Below are positions 46,194-55,571 of a stretch of 64,000 bases of DNA, one piece after another (within the stretch, counting starts at the first letter, position 1; each line of letters begins with the position of its first letter). The DNA comes from Pedobacter sp. MC2016-24 (lineage in GTDB: Bacteria; Bacteroidota; Bacteroidia; Sphingobacteriales; Sphingobacteriaceae). Location of the stretch: NCBI RefSeq assembly GCF_015223055.1, contig NZ_JADFBX010000002.1, positions 186,001 through 250,000 of the forward strand, written 5' to 3'. The translations under genes were made by a program, and so were the position numbers. The notes beneath the pieces are model-generated. The model saw nothing but the letters and a program-made list of their open reading frames with translations, made no database searches and was not told where the DNA came from.

Positions 46194-48092
46194 ATGGATA
46201 TGATTGGATTTAAAAGATATATTTTCCTGATTGTAATGGCCCTTTGTTCCGCTTGTCAGCAGAATGAAAAGGCCAGAACAATTCCTGTGGACGATTTTTT
46301 TAAGTCTCAGGATAAGATTGCATACCGCTTGTCTCCGGATGGAAAGTACCTCTCTTACCTTAAGCTACAAGGCACCGAACAGAATATTTACATCGAGGAT
46401 ATCGCAACCGGAGCAGGGAAAAATGTAACAAGTTTGGGAGATAAGCGCATTGTGTTCTATTTCTGGGTAAGTAATAACGAATTGATTTACTACAAAGAAG
46501 TTGATGCCGCAAAATCGCAGTCGGATGTTTTTATCATTGATAAAAATGGCGGGCATCAGCGCCAGCTATTGAGTAGTGATAAAAGCCGGTTAAAAGTACT
46601 GGATGACCAGTTGATCGACAATAAGTATTTGTTGGTTTCGTCTAATAAGAGAGATTCGACCGTATTTGACGTGTACCGTTTAAATGTGCGAAATGGCAAT
46701 ATGGAAATGGCGGCGCGCAATCCGGGTAACATTGTAGATTGGCGTACCGATGCCGATGGCAAACTTAGGCTGGCCATGAGCAGCGATGGGGTCAATACCA
46801 CCATACTGTACCGCAATCAGGAGAGTGAAGCTTTCAGACCGGTGCTGACCAGCAACTTTAAAGATACTTTCAGGCCTATTGCCTTCTCACACAGTAAACC
46901 CAATATCATTTATGCCATTTCCAATGTGAACCGGGATAAAAGTGCTTTGGTTGAATTTGACTGCAATACAGGTAAGGAATTGAAAAACATGTATTGTAAT
47001 GATACCCTGAATATTACCGATGCACAATATTCCAGGAAAAAGCAGAAAATGTCTTTCGTGGTGTTTGAAACCTGGAAAAAGGAAAAACATTTCCTGAACG
47101 ATTCTGTAAAATTATTTTACGATAACCTGGATAAGCTCCTGCCCAAAACAGAAACCCGGATCTTTGATAAAGACAATGCTGAAAATGTATTTATCCTCAG
47201 GTCTTTTACCGATCGAAATCCAGGCTCTTATTACCTGTATTTTGCCAATACTGGGCAGCTGAGGAAGCTGAGTGATTTCAATTCCTCCATTCATGAAGCT
47301 GAAATGTGTGAAATGAAGCCTGTCAGCTTCACGAGTCGTGATGGCTTAACCATTCATGGTTATCTGACCCTGCCGCTTCATCAAAAAGCAGAGCACCTGC
47401 CCGTAGTGGTACTGCCTCATGATGGTCCCGGCGACCGTAATTTATGGGGCTACAATCCTGAGGTGCAGTTTTTGGCAAATAGGGGTTATGCCGTATTTCA
47501 AATCAATTACCGGGGTTCATCAGGTTATGGTAAGAAGTTTGTCGCCGCCGGTTTCAAAGAGTGGGGCGGCAAGATCCAGGATGACATTTACGATGGGGTA
47601 CAATGGCTCATTAGCCGTAACATAGCCGATCCGAAACGTGTAGGGATATACGGAACCGGGTTTGGTGGTTTTATTGCCTTAAACGGCTTGTATTTAAACC
47701 AGGGTACTTATGCTTGTGCGGCTTCAAATGCCGGGGTGATCAACTTATTCACCTATCTGAAATCCATACCGCCTTATCAGAAGCCGAACCTGCAAATGTT
47801 CTATGAAATTATCGGCAATCCCTTAACAGAAGTGGATAGAATGCGCCAGGCTTCACCTTTATTTCAGACGGATAAATTCAATGCACCTGTATTTGTTGCT
47901 CAAAACATTAAAGACCCGGGCAACAATTCCGGAGAAACCATACAGTTTGTCAAGAATCTGAAAAAGCGGGGCATCAGTGTGACTTATCTCGAAAACGAAG
48001 GAGATACCATTTTTGGAAAAAATCAGGAAAGCAGACGGAAGTTTTATACTACATTAGAGGAGTTTTTGAACATCAATCTAAAACGTAAGTAA
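46194..48092 (+). CDS. S9-type prolyl-oligopeptidase-like lipoprotein, probably catalytically inactive
   Basis: A 632-aa lipoprotein (signal ending VMALCSAC) with an N-terminal beta-propeller-like region (YRLSPDGKYLSYLK, etc.) and a C-terminal alpha/beta hydrolase domain typical of S9 peptidases (VVLPHDGPGDRNLWGY; INYRGSSGYGKKFV). The nucleophile motif GxSxGG reads G-T-G489-F-G-G, so the Ser is Gly; the catalytic His position (G-H-G) reads G603-D604. The codon at 47658-47660 is GGG, not a near miss to a Ser codon. The hydrolase should be inactive. It is 9 bases before a histidine kinase. The start at 46194 is chosen for the lipoprotein signal and promoter; an upstream TTG exists. Confidence 0.85.
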   Translation: MDMIGFKRYIFLIVMALCSACQQNEKARTIPVDDFFKSQDKIAYRLSPDGKYLSYLKLQGTEQNIYIEDIATGAGKNVTSLGDKRIVFYFWVSNNELIYYKEVDAAKSQSDVFIIDKNGGHQRQLLSSDKSRLKVLDDQLIDNKYLLVSSNKRDSTVFDVYRLNVRNGNMEMAARNPGNIVDWRTDADGKLRLAMSSDGVNTTILYRNQESEAFRPVLTSNFKDTFRPIAFSHSKPNIIYAISNVNRDKSALVEFDCNTGKELKNMYCNDTLNITDAQYSRKKQKMSFVVFETWKKEKHFLNDSVKLFYDNLDKLLPKTETRIFDKDNAENVFILRSFTDRNPGSYYLYFANTGQLRKLSDFNSSIHEAEMCEMKPVSFTSRDGLTIHGYLTLPLHQKAEHLPVVVLPHDGPGDRNLWGYNPEVQFLANRGYAVFQINYRGSSGYGKKFVAAGFKEWGGKIQDDIYDGVQWLISRNIADPKRVGIYGTGFGGFIALNGLYLNQGTYACAASNAGVINLFTYLKSIPPYQKPNLQMFYEIIGNPLTEVDRMRQASPLFQTDKFNAPVFVAQNIKDPGNNSGETIQFVKNLKKRGISVTYLENEGDTIFGKNQESRRKFYTTLEEFLNINLKRK

Positions 48093-48101
48093 ATCAAAAG
48101 C

Positions 48102-49769
48102 ATGACTTTAGGGAAAAAAGGCGGCTATCGGAAGAATTTTTTACTGATCCTTACATTCATCGGTCTGATGTCGGTATTGTTCCTGCTTTCACTCGGTCTT
48201 GCTTATCGTTTCAGCACCAAATATGTAGAGAATGATTTTGCCTCGGAAAAAGTCAATGTACTGGAGCAAAGTATCAAACCTTACAATGATTTTTTTCAGA
48301 AAAAGCTACCGGAAGTTTCTTATTACAACGGTTATCTCGACTCTGCAACAGCCTCTCATTTTGTAGATACGGTGCAATTGGAATACCCTTTTGTTTCTAA
48401 GGTGATTTTTTACGATTCTGAAGTCGGAAATACCCCGGTTAGTGACGGACTCAATATCGGTAAGTTTTCTTTTGGTCCTAAAAATATTTATCAGTTTGGC
48501 AGCCTGGTACCCAATGATTCCATCCAGCTTTTTTCCAGGAAAAACAAACGTAGCTTTGTAGTTGGGGATGATTTTAACGCACTGGCACTGAAACTGGTTT
48601 CCTATCTGGAAAGCCTGGATACCACGCATGTACCAAGCCAGGATGAGCTTTTTAGTGCCTTTAGCAATGTACGGTCCAATAAAATCACTTACCTCAATAT
48701 CCCCAGAATTGAAGATTTAAAGATTTATAAAGAAATGATCCGAAAAAATCTTGATCCAAAGCCTGTTTATCAGCAGGATATGCTTTCTTTTCAATTGGAT
48801 CCTTATAAAATCAAGATCATCAATTCCCGGCCAAAGCTGTATCAGTTCATTAAAATACAACCTTTAACTTACGATCCACTGGAGACATCCGAAGCTTACC
48901 TGAGTACGGAAATTACCTTACCCGGGCCCTTTTCTGACTTTAAACTGTACTTCATGTCCTCCAAATCCTTTCTAGATAAGGAAATCCGAAGTTATTTCTG
49001 GCCAATTGCCCTGGCCATTCTGGTTTTTTACAGCATCCTGGTGCTGGTTGCTTTCCTTATTTACCGCAACCTGAATATCAATCAGAAAATGTTTAAGCTT
49101 CAGTACGACTTTGTGAACAACCTGACACATGAGTTTAAGACGCCGGTCAGTGTCATTAAAATTGCCGGAAATAACATTAAAAGTGCAGCATCCCTGACCG
49201 AAAGGGAACTGGGCATGTATGGACGGATACTGGATGAAGAGGCCGATAAGTTAAATGGCTTAATGAATAAACTCCTGGCTTTTACCCAGATCGAAAATAA
49301 AGCGATAGAGCTGAACCGTGATGAAATCAATGTTCATGATTTTATTGAAAGTACCGTCGAATCTCACCGCTTAAAACACCCGGATTTTAACCTGAGTTAT
49401 GAGGTTAGCGGCTTTAAAACTTTCATTACCGATCCGGTGTTATTGGGTAGTCTGTTCGATAACCTGGCAGAGAATGCCTATAAGTACTCGCCTGCGGAAC
49501 GTAAGAAACTCCACATTAGCGCCAGGTTGATTAAAGGTAAAGTGGTATTCAGATTTACAGATCAGGGGATCGGTATCCCGGCTTCAGAAATTAATAATAT
49601 ATTTAAGAAGTTTTTTAGGATACAAAACCAATACAACCAAAATGGAAGTGTTGGACTTGGTTTGGCTTTTTGTAAGGAACTGGTTAACTTTATGAAGGGT
49701 GAAATTACAGTCAAAAGCCGGGTAAATAAAGGTACTGAATTTAAAATCGTGTTGCCATATAACGATTAA
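48102..49769 (+). CDS. Sensor histidine kinase
   Basis: A 555-aa membrane kinase. Helix 1 is at about residues 14-35, a periplasmic domain of about 250 residues follows, then helix 2 (about 292-318, WPIALAILVFYSILVLVAFLIY), a HisKA domain with the phospho-acceptor His at H343 (NNLTHEFKTPVSV), and an ATPase domain with N-box DNLAENAYKYSP, G1 box DQGIGIP and G2 box GLGLAFCKEL. It starts 9 bases after the S9-like gene, and its regulator follows after 111 bases. The periplasmic ligand is unknown. Confidence 0.94.
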   Translation: MTLGKKGGYRKNFLLILTFIGLMSVLFLLSLGLAYRFSTKYVENDFASEKVNVLEQSIKPYNDFFQKKLPEVSYYNGYLDSATASHFVDTVQLEYPFVSKVIFYDSEVGNTPVSDGLNIGKFSFGPKNIYQFGSLVPNDSIQLFSRKNKRSFVVGDDFNALALKLVSYLESLDTTHVPSQDELFSAFSNVRSNKITYLNIPRIEDLKIYKEMIRKNLDPKPVYQQDMLSFQLDPYKIKIINSRPKLYQFIKIQPLTYDPLETSEAYLSTEITLPGPFSDFKLYFMSSKSFLDKEIRSYFWPIALAILVFYSILVLVAFLIYRNLNINQKMFKLQYDFVNNLTHEFKTPVSVIKIAGNNIKSAASLTERELGMYGRILDEEADKLNGLMNKLLAFTQIENKAIELNRDEINVHDFIESTVESHRLKHPDFNLSYEVSGFKTFITDPVLLGSLFDNLAENAYKYSPAERKKLHISARLIKGKVVFRFTDQGIGIPASEINNIFKKFFRIQNQYNQNGSVGLGLAFCKELVNFMKGEITVKSRVNKGTEFKIVLPYND

Positions 49770-49795
49770 GTGCTACCCAGGATTTAGTTACCACT

Positions 49796-49824
49796 GCCGT
49801 CATCCTGAATTTATTTCAGGATGG
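49796..49824 (+). repeat. REP-like palindrome between kinase and regulator
   Basis: CATCCTGAA (49801-49809) pairs with TTCAGGATG (49815-49823) around TTTAT. The sequence GTCATCCTGAATTTATTTC resembles dispersed palindromes seen in other Bacteroidota genomes; only one copy was noticed in this window. Confidence 0.5.
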
Positions 49825-49880
49825 GAATAAGTAAAAGGCATAACAAATAAAGAAATTAGAGAACTATAAATTAAGAAGAT

Positions 49881-50570
49881 ATGTCGAAGGGAATTAAAAT
49901 ATTAATCGTTGAGGATGACGAGAACTTGCGTTTTTTAGTTGTTCATCGTTTAAAATCTGAAGGATATGAAGTATTGGAGGTAGGGGATGGAGAAGCTGCA
50001 GAGAAAACCATTTTGGCCGAGCAACCAGATATTGTGCTGTTGGACTGGATGTTGCCAGGAAAACAGGGGGCAGAAGTGTGTGCAGATGTTCGTAAGCAAG
50101 GCTTTGACAATCTGATCATCATGATGACCGCCAAAGCACAGGATGTAGACAAGATTGATGCTTATAATTTTGGTGTATCTGATTATGTGACTAAACCATT
50201 TAATATGGATGTTTTGGTGGCCATGCTGGAAAGCAAAGTGAAGTTTATCATCAACAACGACCGTTCCGAAATTCATCGTTTCGGCAATATGGAACACCAT
50301 CCCAATATCCATACCTTGTTTAGAAATGGAAAAAAGATTGAATTGACCATCCTGGAAAACAGGATTTTATTGTATTTCCTGCGTAATCCAAATAAAGTGA
50401 TCAACCGCGATGAATTGATGCTGGTGGTATGGGGTTACAATTCTGATGTGAATACCAGAACACTGGATATGCACATTGTACGTCTGCGTAAAAAGATTGA
50501 ACTTAACCCGGATAATCCGCAATTGCTGCAAACCGTAAGGGGGGTTGGCTATCGTTTTAATCCGGCTTAA
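49881..50570 (+). CDS. OmpR/PhoB-type response regulator
   Basis: A 229-aa two-domain regulator. The receiver has the phosphate-accepting Asp at D55 (VLLDWMLPGKQG), the acidic pair EDDE near the start, and KPF at the output face. The winged-helix DNA-binding domain (about 130-228) ends in HIVRLRKKIELNP and TVRGVGYRFNP. Partner of the kinase 111 bases upstream. A terminator follows at 50589-50624. Confidence 0.95.
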   Translation: MSKGIKILIVEDDENLRFLVVHRLKSEGYEVLEVGDGEAAEKTILAEQPDIVLLDWMLPGKQGAEVCADVRKQGFDNLIIMMTAKAQDVDKIDAYNFGVSDYVTKPFNMDVLVAMLESKVKFIINNDRSEIHRFGNMEHHPNIHTLFRNGKKIELTILENRILLYFLRNPNKVINRDELMLVVWGYNSDVNTRTLDMHIVRLRKKIELNPDNPQLLQTVRGVGYRFNPA

Positions 50571-50588
50571 AGGGAATGTTAAGACACG

Positions 50589-50624
50589 AAAAATGGCCTG
50601 ATCAGTTAAGATCAGGCCCTTTTT
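50589..50624. terminator. Bidirectional intrinsic terminator
   Basis: GGCCTGATC (50595-50603) pairs with GATCAGGCC (50610-50618), loop AGTTAA, followed by CTTTTTT; on the left an A-run serves the minus-strand metallophosphoesterase gene. Confidence 0.9.
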
Positions 50625-50630
50625 TATGCA

Positions 50631-51872
50631 CTATGCTCTTTTAAACTCAAATATGGTAATTTCAGGCAATATCCCAACTCTTCCGGGATAGCCGAGGAAA
50701 CCATAGCCTACATTAACATACAGCTGTTGTTTTTGTTCCTGGTATAATCCCGCCCATTCTTTGTAAATGTATTGAATAGGGCTCCATTGGAAATCTTTGG
50801 TCCTCACGCCAAACTGCATGCCATGCGTATGGCCGCTAAACATGATGTCTATTTGGGGATATTGCTCAAGCACCTGGCCTCGCCAGTGCGAAGGGTCGTG
50901 CGACAGTAACAATTTAACAGGCAGGTCGTCCGTGTTTTTAACAGCAAGATCCATGCGTCCATATTTAGGAAACCTACCCATACCCCAGTTTTCGATACCT
51001 AAAATGCCAATCTCTTCACCGTCTACTTTTAAACGTCTGTTTTCATTCATCAACAAGTCCCAACCCATTAATTTGTGTGTTTTAATCACATCCTGAAGGT
51101 TTTTCGCTTTAGCAGGAGAAGGACCTTTTCCAAAATGGTAATCACCATAATCGTGATTTCCCAATGTAGAGTACACACCAAGCGGAGCTTTTACCCGGGT
51201 AAAAATGTCCTGATAATCGCGCATTTCGCTGGCCATGTCGTTCACCAGATCTCCGGTAAAGAAAATGAAGTCAGTTTTTTCTGCGAGTAGCATATCCACA
51301 CCACCATTTACGGCCTTCCGGTTATAAAAACTTCCAGAATGGATGTCCGAGATCTGTCCCATGCGGATACCGTCAAAAGCTTTGGGCAGATTGGGTAAAA
51401 TGATCGTCTTACGTTTGATTTTATAGTCATAGGCACCAGATACAATGCCCCAGCTTAAAGATGCCAGCGGCACTGAGGCGGTCAATAATCCAGCTTTGAC
51501 AATAAAAGCAGAACGGCTGATCGGCTCGGCCGATGTTGAGGGCAATGCCTCTTTTTTGCGCCACCTTGATAATTTGATTAGGCCACGCCGTAAATCATCA
51601 ATCAGCAGAAATGGAAGCATGACGCACTTACAGCCAACGGTTAAAAAGAAGGCCACCATAATGATTGCCCGTACCGTAAGGAAGAGGTTCAAATAAATGG
51701 AAGAAAATATTCCAACTACTAAAAAGGCGGTATAGCCCCACCATACTATACTAAATATGCGTTTGGTGCGTGGTTTCCAGTTTTTAAATACAGCTAAAAT
51801 TGCTTTGAAGCAATAATAATCGAAGGTCAGTAAAAAAACGGATAAGAATATAATGAGGGGTAATCTGCCCAT
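50631..51872 (-). CDS. Membrane-anchored metallophosphoesterase
   Basis: A 413-aa protein with N-terminal helices (about 1-110, then an additional hydrophobic segment near 125-145) and a metallophosphoesterase domain with all five motifs: DIHSG (D-x-H), GDLVND, GNHDYG, LSHDPSH and GHTHGMQ. The two-metal site looks complete. Related enzymes (YaeI-like) act on phospholipid-linked phosphoesters; substrate here unknown. It is the third gene of the VWA-MoxR operon, 21 bases after the ATPase. Confidence 0.92.
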   Translation of the reverse strand: MGRLPLIIFLSVFLLTFDYYCFKAILAVFKNWKPRTKRIFSIVWWGYTAFLVVGIFSSIYLNLFLTVRAIIMVAFFLTVGCKCVMLPFLLIDDLRRGLIKLSRWRKKEALPSTSAEPISRSAFIVKAGLLTASVPLASLSWGIVSGAYDYKIKRKTIILPNLPKAFDGIRMGQISDIHSGSFYNRKAVNGGVDMLLAEKTDFIFFTGDLVNDMASEMRDYQDIFTRVKAPLGVYSTLGNHDYGDYHFGKGPSPAKAKNLQDVIKTHKLMGWDLLMNENRRLKVDGEEIGILGIENWGMGRFPKYGRMDLAVKNTDDLPVKLLLSHDPSHWRGQVLEQYPQIDIMFSGHTHGMQFGVRTKDFQWSPIQYIYKEWAGLYQEQKQQLYVNVGYGFLGYPGRVGILPEITIFEFKRA

Positions 51873-51893
51873 AAGGTCTGTTATAAATTTATT

Positions 51894-53387
51894 TTACCTG
51901 AAGTCGTCTTCCTCATCCGCTTCAGCATCGATGTTAAATAAGCTATCAAACATATCTGAAAACCCAAACCCACCATCCAGAAATTTCTTATTTAACTGGG
52001 AGTATTCCGCCAGCCCATGCAATACAAATTCCATCAACAGCAAAGTCTGATTAGCACTCAGCTTGGGATGAAACTTTTTAACCATATCGTATAAGCCATC
52101 CACTTTCATCAGTTCTTTCTTGTATTGAGCTGCCGTGAGCTGATCTGAAATGTCTAAAGTGTTGCCTTCTGTAAACCATTCTGTGATGGATAAATACGGA
52201 TTGGCAGATTTGCTTTTCTTGGCTTTTTCAGGATCCGGGAAATAACGGGCAAATAAAGCTTTTACAGCTTTCCCAATTAATGTATTGGCTACTTTTGCTG
52301 GTCCTTCCAATTCTCCTTCATAAACCAATTCTATTTTTCCGGTTACCGCAGGAATAATCCCAACCAGGTCTGATAACCTGACCACAGTGCTTTTTTCACG
52401 GTTAACCAGCATTCTGCGCTCTGCAGTACTGATCAGGTTTTCATAAGCAGAGATGGTCAGACGAGCGGAAACGCCAGATTTCTGATCGATATATTCACTT
52501 TTTCTGGCCTCAAAAGCCACTTGCTCCACTAAATCCTTAACCAGTCCGTCAGCTTCAATATTTTGGGTTTGCTCCGGACTAATCCTGGCCTCCTGGAAAG
52601 TGATTTTTCTGGAAATCGCAATGGTTTTAGGGTAGTGGGTTAAGATCTGACTTTCAATACGATCTTTCAAAGGGGTTACGATAGAACCGCGATTGGTATA
52701 ATCTTCAGGATTTGCCGTAAATACAAATTGAACGTCTAAAGGCAACCGGAGTTTAAAGCCGCGGATCTGGATATCCTTTTCCTGGAGCATATTAAATAAA
52801 GCCACCTGAATACGTGCCTGTAAATCCGGCAATTCATTGATGACGAATATGCTGCGGTGTGCCCTTGGTATCAATCCAAAGTGGATGACACGCTCGTCAT
52901 TATAGGTTAGTTTTAACGTAGCAGCCTTAATCGGGTCCACATCGCCAATTAAATCCGCTACAGTCACATCAGGCGTAGCTAATTTCTCCGTATAACGCTC
53001 GGAGCGGTGCTGCCAGCTTACGGGTGTATTGTCACCATGGATCAGAATTTCGTGTTTGGCATACCAGGATATCGGATTGAGCGGGTCATCAAAAATCTCG
53101 CTGCCAGTTACATAAGGAATATACTCATCCAGTAAATTCACCATCAGGCGGGCAATACGGGTTTTTGCCTGGCCACGTAAACCAAGCAGGAGAATGTTGT
53201 GCCTCGATAGAATTGCGGTCTGCAATTCCGGAATAACCGTTTCATCGTAGCCCAGGATACCTTCAAATCCAGCATCTTTATCCTGAAGTTGTTTGATCAG
53301 GTTTTTTCGAAGTTCGTCCTTTACGGGAAGAGATTTGTAGCCAGAAGCTTTTAATTCTCCAAGTGTTTTTATGTTGATATAGCTCAT
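51894..53387 (-). CDS. MoxR/magnesium-chelatase-like AAA+ ATPase
   Basis: A 497-aa AAA+ ATPase with Walker A GLRGQAKTR, Walker B IFVINE, and a long C-terminal helical domain. The VGDVDPIKAATLKLTY segment matches the ChlI/BchI-type insert. The neighbouring VWA protein completes an ATPase/VWA pair of the ChlI-ChlD/MoxR style, known to act as a chaperone or metal-insertion machine; no chlorophyll or cobalamin gene is near, so a protein or cofactor activation role is more likely. 23 bases after the VWA gene. Confidence 0.88.
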   Translation of the reverse strand: MSYINIKTLGELKASGYKSLPVKDELRKNLIKQLQDKDAGFEGILGYDETVIPELQTAILSRHNILLLGLRGQAKTRIARLMVNLLDEYIPYVTGSEIFDDPLNPISWYAKHEILIHGDNTPVSWQHRSERYTEKLATPDVTVADLIGDVDPIKAATLKLTYNDERVIHFGLIPRAHRSIFVINELPDLQARIQVALFNMLQEKDIQIRGFKLRLPLDVQFVFTANPEDYTNRGSIVTPLKDRIESQILTHYPKTIAISRKITFQEARISPEQTQNIEADGLVKDLVEQVAFEARKSEYIDQKSGVSARLTISAYENLISTAERRMLVNREKSTVVRLSDLVGIIPAVTGKIELVYEGELEGPAKVANTLIGKAVKALFARYFPDPEKAKKSKSANPYLSITEWFTEGNTLDISDQLTAAQYKKELMKVDGLYDMVKKFHPKLSANQTLLLMEFVLHGLAEYSQLNKKFLDGGFGFSDMFDSLFNIDAEADEEDDFR

Positions 53388-53410
53388 GTTTGTTTTTTAG
53401 TCGAGGACTG

Positions 53411-54508
53411 TTACCTTACTGTTTTCCTTCTGTTCTTAATATAATCTTCAAAAATATATTCACCCAAACCTGTTAAAGAGCTATAAAAAGCCCTGCCACC
53501 ATTTACCTGGGTAAATTCGCGTACAAATTGTTGTAAATAAGGGTCCTGTGCAATCATAAATGTTGTGATTGGAATGTTGAGCCGTTTACACTGTGCGGCC
53601 ATATTCAGTGTTTTACTGATGACTTTCCGGTCAAGTCCCATGCTGTTCTTATAGTAACGCCCATTTTCTTTTAAGCAGGTGGGTTTGCCATCGGTAATCA
53701 TAAAAATTTGTTTGTTGTGCGTCTTCCTGCGACGCAATAGATCTGCGGCGAGTTCCAATCCGGCAAAGGTATTGGTGTGATAGGGGCCAACCTGTAAATA
53801 AGGAAGATCTTTAATGCTGATTGGCCAGGCATCGTTTCCAAAAACAACAATATCCAGGGTGTCTTTTGGATAACGGGTTTTAATGAGTTCGGCCAAAGCC
53901 ATCGCTACCTTTTTTGCGGGTGTAATCCGATCTTCCCCATACAAAATCATGGAGTGGGAGATGTCGATCATCAGCACGGTAGAGGTCAGCGTCTTATAAT
54001 CCTTCTCTTCTACTTCCAGATCACGCTCAGTCAGGGTAAAATCACCGATCCCATGGTTCACCTGGGCATTTTGAATCGAAGCCGTCATGTCAATCTGATC
54101 CAGACTATCGCCAAAATTGTATTCCCTCCGGTCGGCATTCTTCTCCTCACCAATTCCAGATATATTGGTATTGTGATTTCCGCGTCCTGCTTTTTTTAGC
54201 TTGCCGAAGATTTCTTCGAGGGCCGATTGCCGAATGGTCTGTTCAGTTTTTGCCGTGATGCGCATTTCTCCATCGGCAGGATTTTCGTTGATATAGCCTT
54301 TTTGTTTCAGCTCATCAATGAAATCGCCCATACCATAATCATTAGTGGTCAGCTTGTACTGCTTATCCAGTTCATTCATCCAGGCCAGGGCTTCGCCGGC
54401 ATCACCAGCGGTATAGTTCAACACCTGGGTAAATAATTTGAGCAGTTCGTCAAATCCACCTTTGGGCAGATCATCGGGCTTGAAATTGGAAAATTGAAAT
54501 CCTCTCAT
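53411..54508 (-). CDS. VWA domain-containing protein
   Basis: A 365-aa cytosolic protein. The N-terminal half is helical; the VWA domain (about 165-360) has an intact MIDAS motif D-I-S-H-S (in TVLMIDISHSMILYG) and a conserved ITDGKPT. No signal peptide. First gene of the operon VWA, MoxR-like ATPase, metallophosphoesterase. Partner of the ATPase through the MIDAS metal site, by analogy with BchD/CoxE. Confidence 0.9.
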   Translation of the reverse strand: MRGFQFSNFKPDDLPKGGFDELLKLFTQVLNYTAGDAGEALAWMNELDKQYKLTTNDYGMGDFIDELKQKGYINENPADGEMRITAKTEQTIRQSALEEIFGKLKKAGRGNHNTNISGIGEEKNADRREYNFGDSLDQIDMTASIQNAQVNHGIGDFTLTERDLEVEEKDYKTLTSTVLMIDISHSMILYGEDRITPAKKVAMALAELIKTRYPKDTLDIVVFGNDAWPISIKDLPYLQVGPYHTNTFAGLELAADLLRRRKTHNKQIFMITDGKPTCLKENGRYYKNSMGLDRKVISKTLNMAAQCKRLNIPITTFMIAQDPYLQQFVREFTQVNGGRAFYSSLTGLGEYIFEDYIKNRRKTVR

Positions 54509-54587
54509 GTATTCATTATAAACGAATTATCGAAGATAAAAGTTTGAACGCGCAGTAATGTTATCTGCTTGTAAAAAGGCGCCCCCT

Positions 54588-55469
54588 TTATTTGGGATCG
54601 CCGGCTGCTAAAGCACGTTCGGCTCGTTTAATGGCCAAACGCTCTCTCCATTTTGCATAAGGGGCTTTAAAAGCCATTTTCAACATGCTGTCTAAACCAC
54701 CTTTTATAGCCAGGTTGAATACACTTTGAGCCTTTCTGCTGATGGATGCGTCCCAGGCTCTTAAGCTTAAAGAGAAAGAACCATCCAGGTATTTCATCCA
54801 ATGCCACATGCCTGTCGGCATAAATAAAGTGTCCCCGTGTTCCAGGAAAACCTCGTATCCTTCTACACCTTTCAGGGCAGGGAATTTTTCAAAATCAGGA
54901 TTGGCTACATCATAATCTTCCAGGGCGTAAGTTGCATTTGGAATGCAATACAACCTTTTTTTCCATTTGTTGTCAAACAGGATGATGTGTTTTCTGCCAC
55001 CAAAATGCGTGTGAAACAGGTGTGGTAAGTCGATGTCGTAATGTAAAAAAGTCACCGAGTTTGAGCCACCAAAGAACATTGCCGGCATGCTTTCGATAAA
55101 GCCACCCATCAGATCTTTAGGGATCACGATGTCTTTAATCAGACTAGGGACATGTTTAAACAGGTTGAAAAAGAAAATACGCAGTTCGGTAGGTTCTCTT
55201 TTAATCAGATCCAGATAATCGCCAAATTTCATTTCTGCTACCGAAGCATTGATCGGTTTAGAAGGATCTGCTTTGGAATTATCCATCAAGCTGACCTGTA
55301 AATCACCACCAATTTCTTTCAGATAATCGGTTGTCCACTTTTCGCGGGCTGGCCATGTTTTGGTCAGGCCTTTAATGATTAACGGACGTCTGGCATCCAG
55401 ATAGTTCTTCTTAAAATCAGCAGGGCTGATGCTTTCAACGGTGTCTACCGGCTTTAAAATAAAGCTCAT
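54588..55469 (-). CDS. Cupin-like JmjC-type protein, first paralog
   Basis: A 293-aa protein of the cupin_8/FIH-like fold. The iron ligands of 2-oxoglutarate dioxygenases are present: H143-x-D145 (in TFLHYDID) and H223 (in GMWHWMKYLDG); HTHFGGRKHIILF is the usual following strand. This would allow Fe(II)/2-oxoglutarate-dependent hydroxylation; substrate unknown. Same length and order as the next gene, of which it is a tandem duplicate. A consensus promoter (55530-55559) lies in front of it. Confidence 0.9.
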   Translation of the reverse strand: MSFILKPVDTVESISPADFKKNYLDARRPLIIKGLTKTWPAREKWTTDYLKEIGGDLQVSLMDNSKADPSKPINASVAEMKFGDYLDLIKREPTELRIFFFNLFKHVPSLIKDIVIPKDLMGGFIESMPAMFFGGSNSVTFLHYDIDLPHLFHTHFGGRKHIILFDNKWKKRLYCIPNATYALEDYDVANPDFEKFPALKGVEGYEVFLEHGDTLFMPTGMWHWMKYLDGSFSLSLRAWDASISRKAQSVFNLAIKGGLDSMLKMAFKAPYAKWRERLAIKRAERALAAGDPK

Positions 55470-55529
55470 ATATGTTTCAGATAAGATACCTGTGAATAGC
55501 TAAATGCCCTTTACCGACCTTATTTAAAA

Positions 55530-55559
55530 CAAATGTAAATTAAAATTTAGAAATTCAAA
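55530..55559 (-). promoter_or_regulatory. Candidate promoter of the first JmjC-type gene
   Basis: Read on the minus strand: TTTG (55559-55556), spacer of 18 bases, then TACATTTG (55537-55530), a full match to the Bacteroidota -33/-7 consensus TTTG...TAnnTTTG. It lies between the two paralogs, so the first-listed gene can be transcribed on its own. Confidence 0.6.
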
Positions 55560-55571
55560 TGCCTTTAAATT

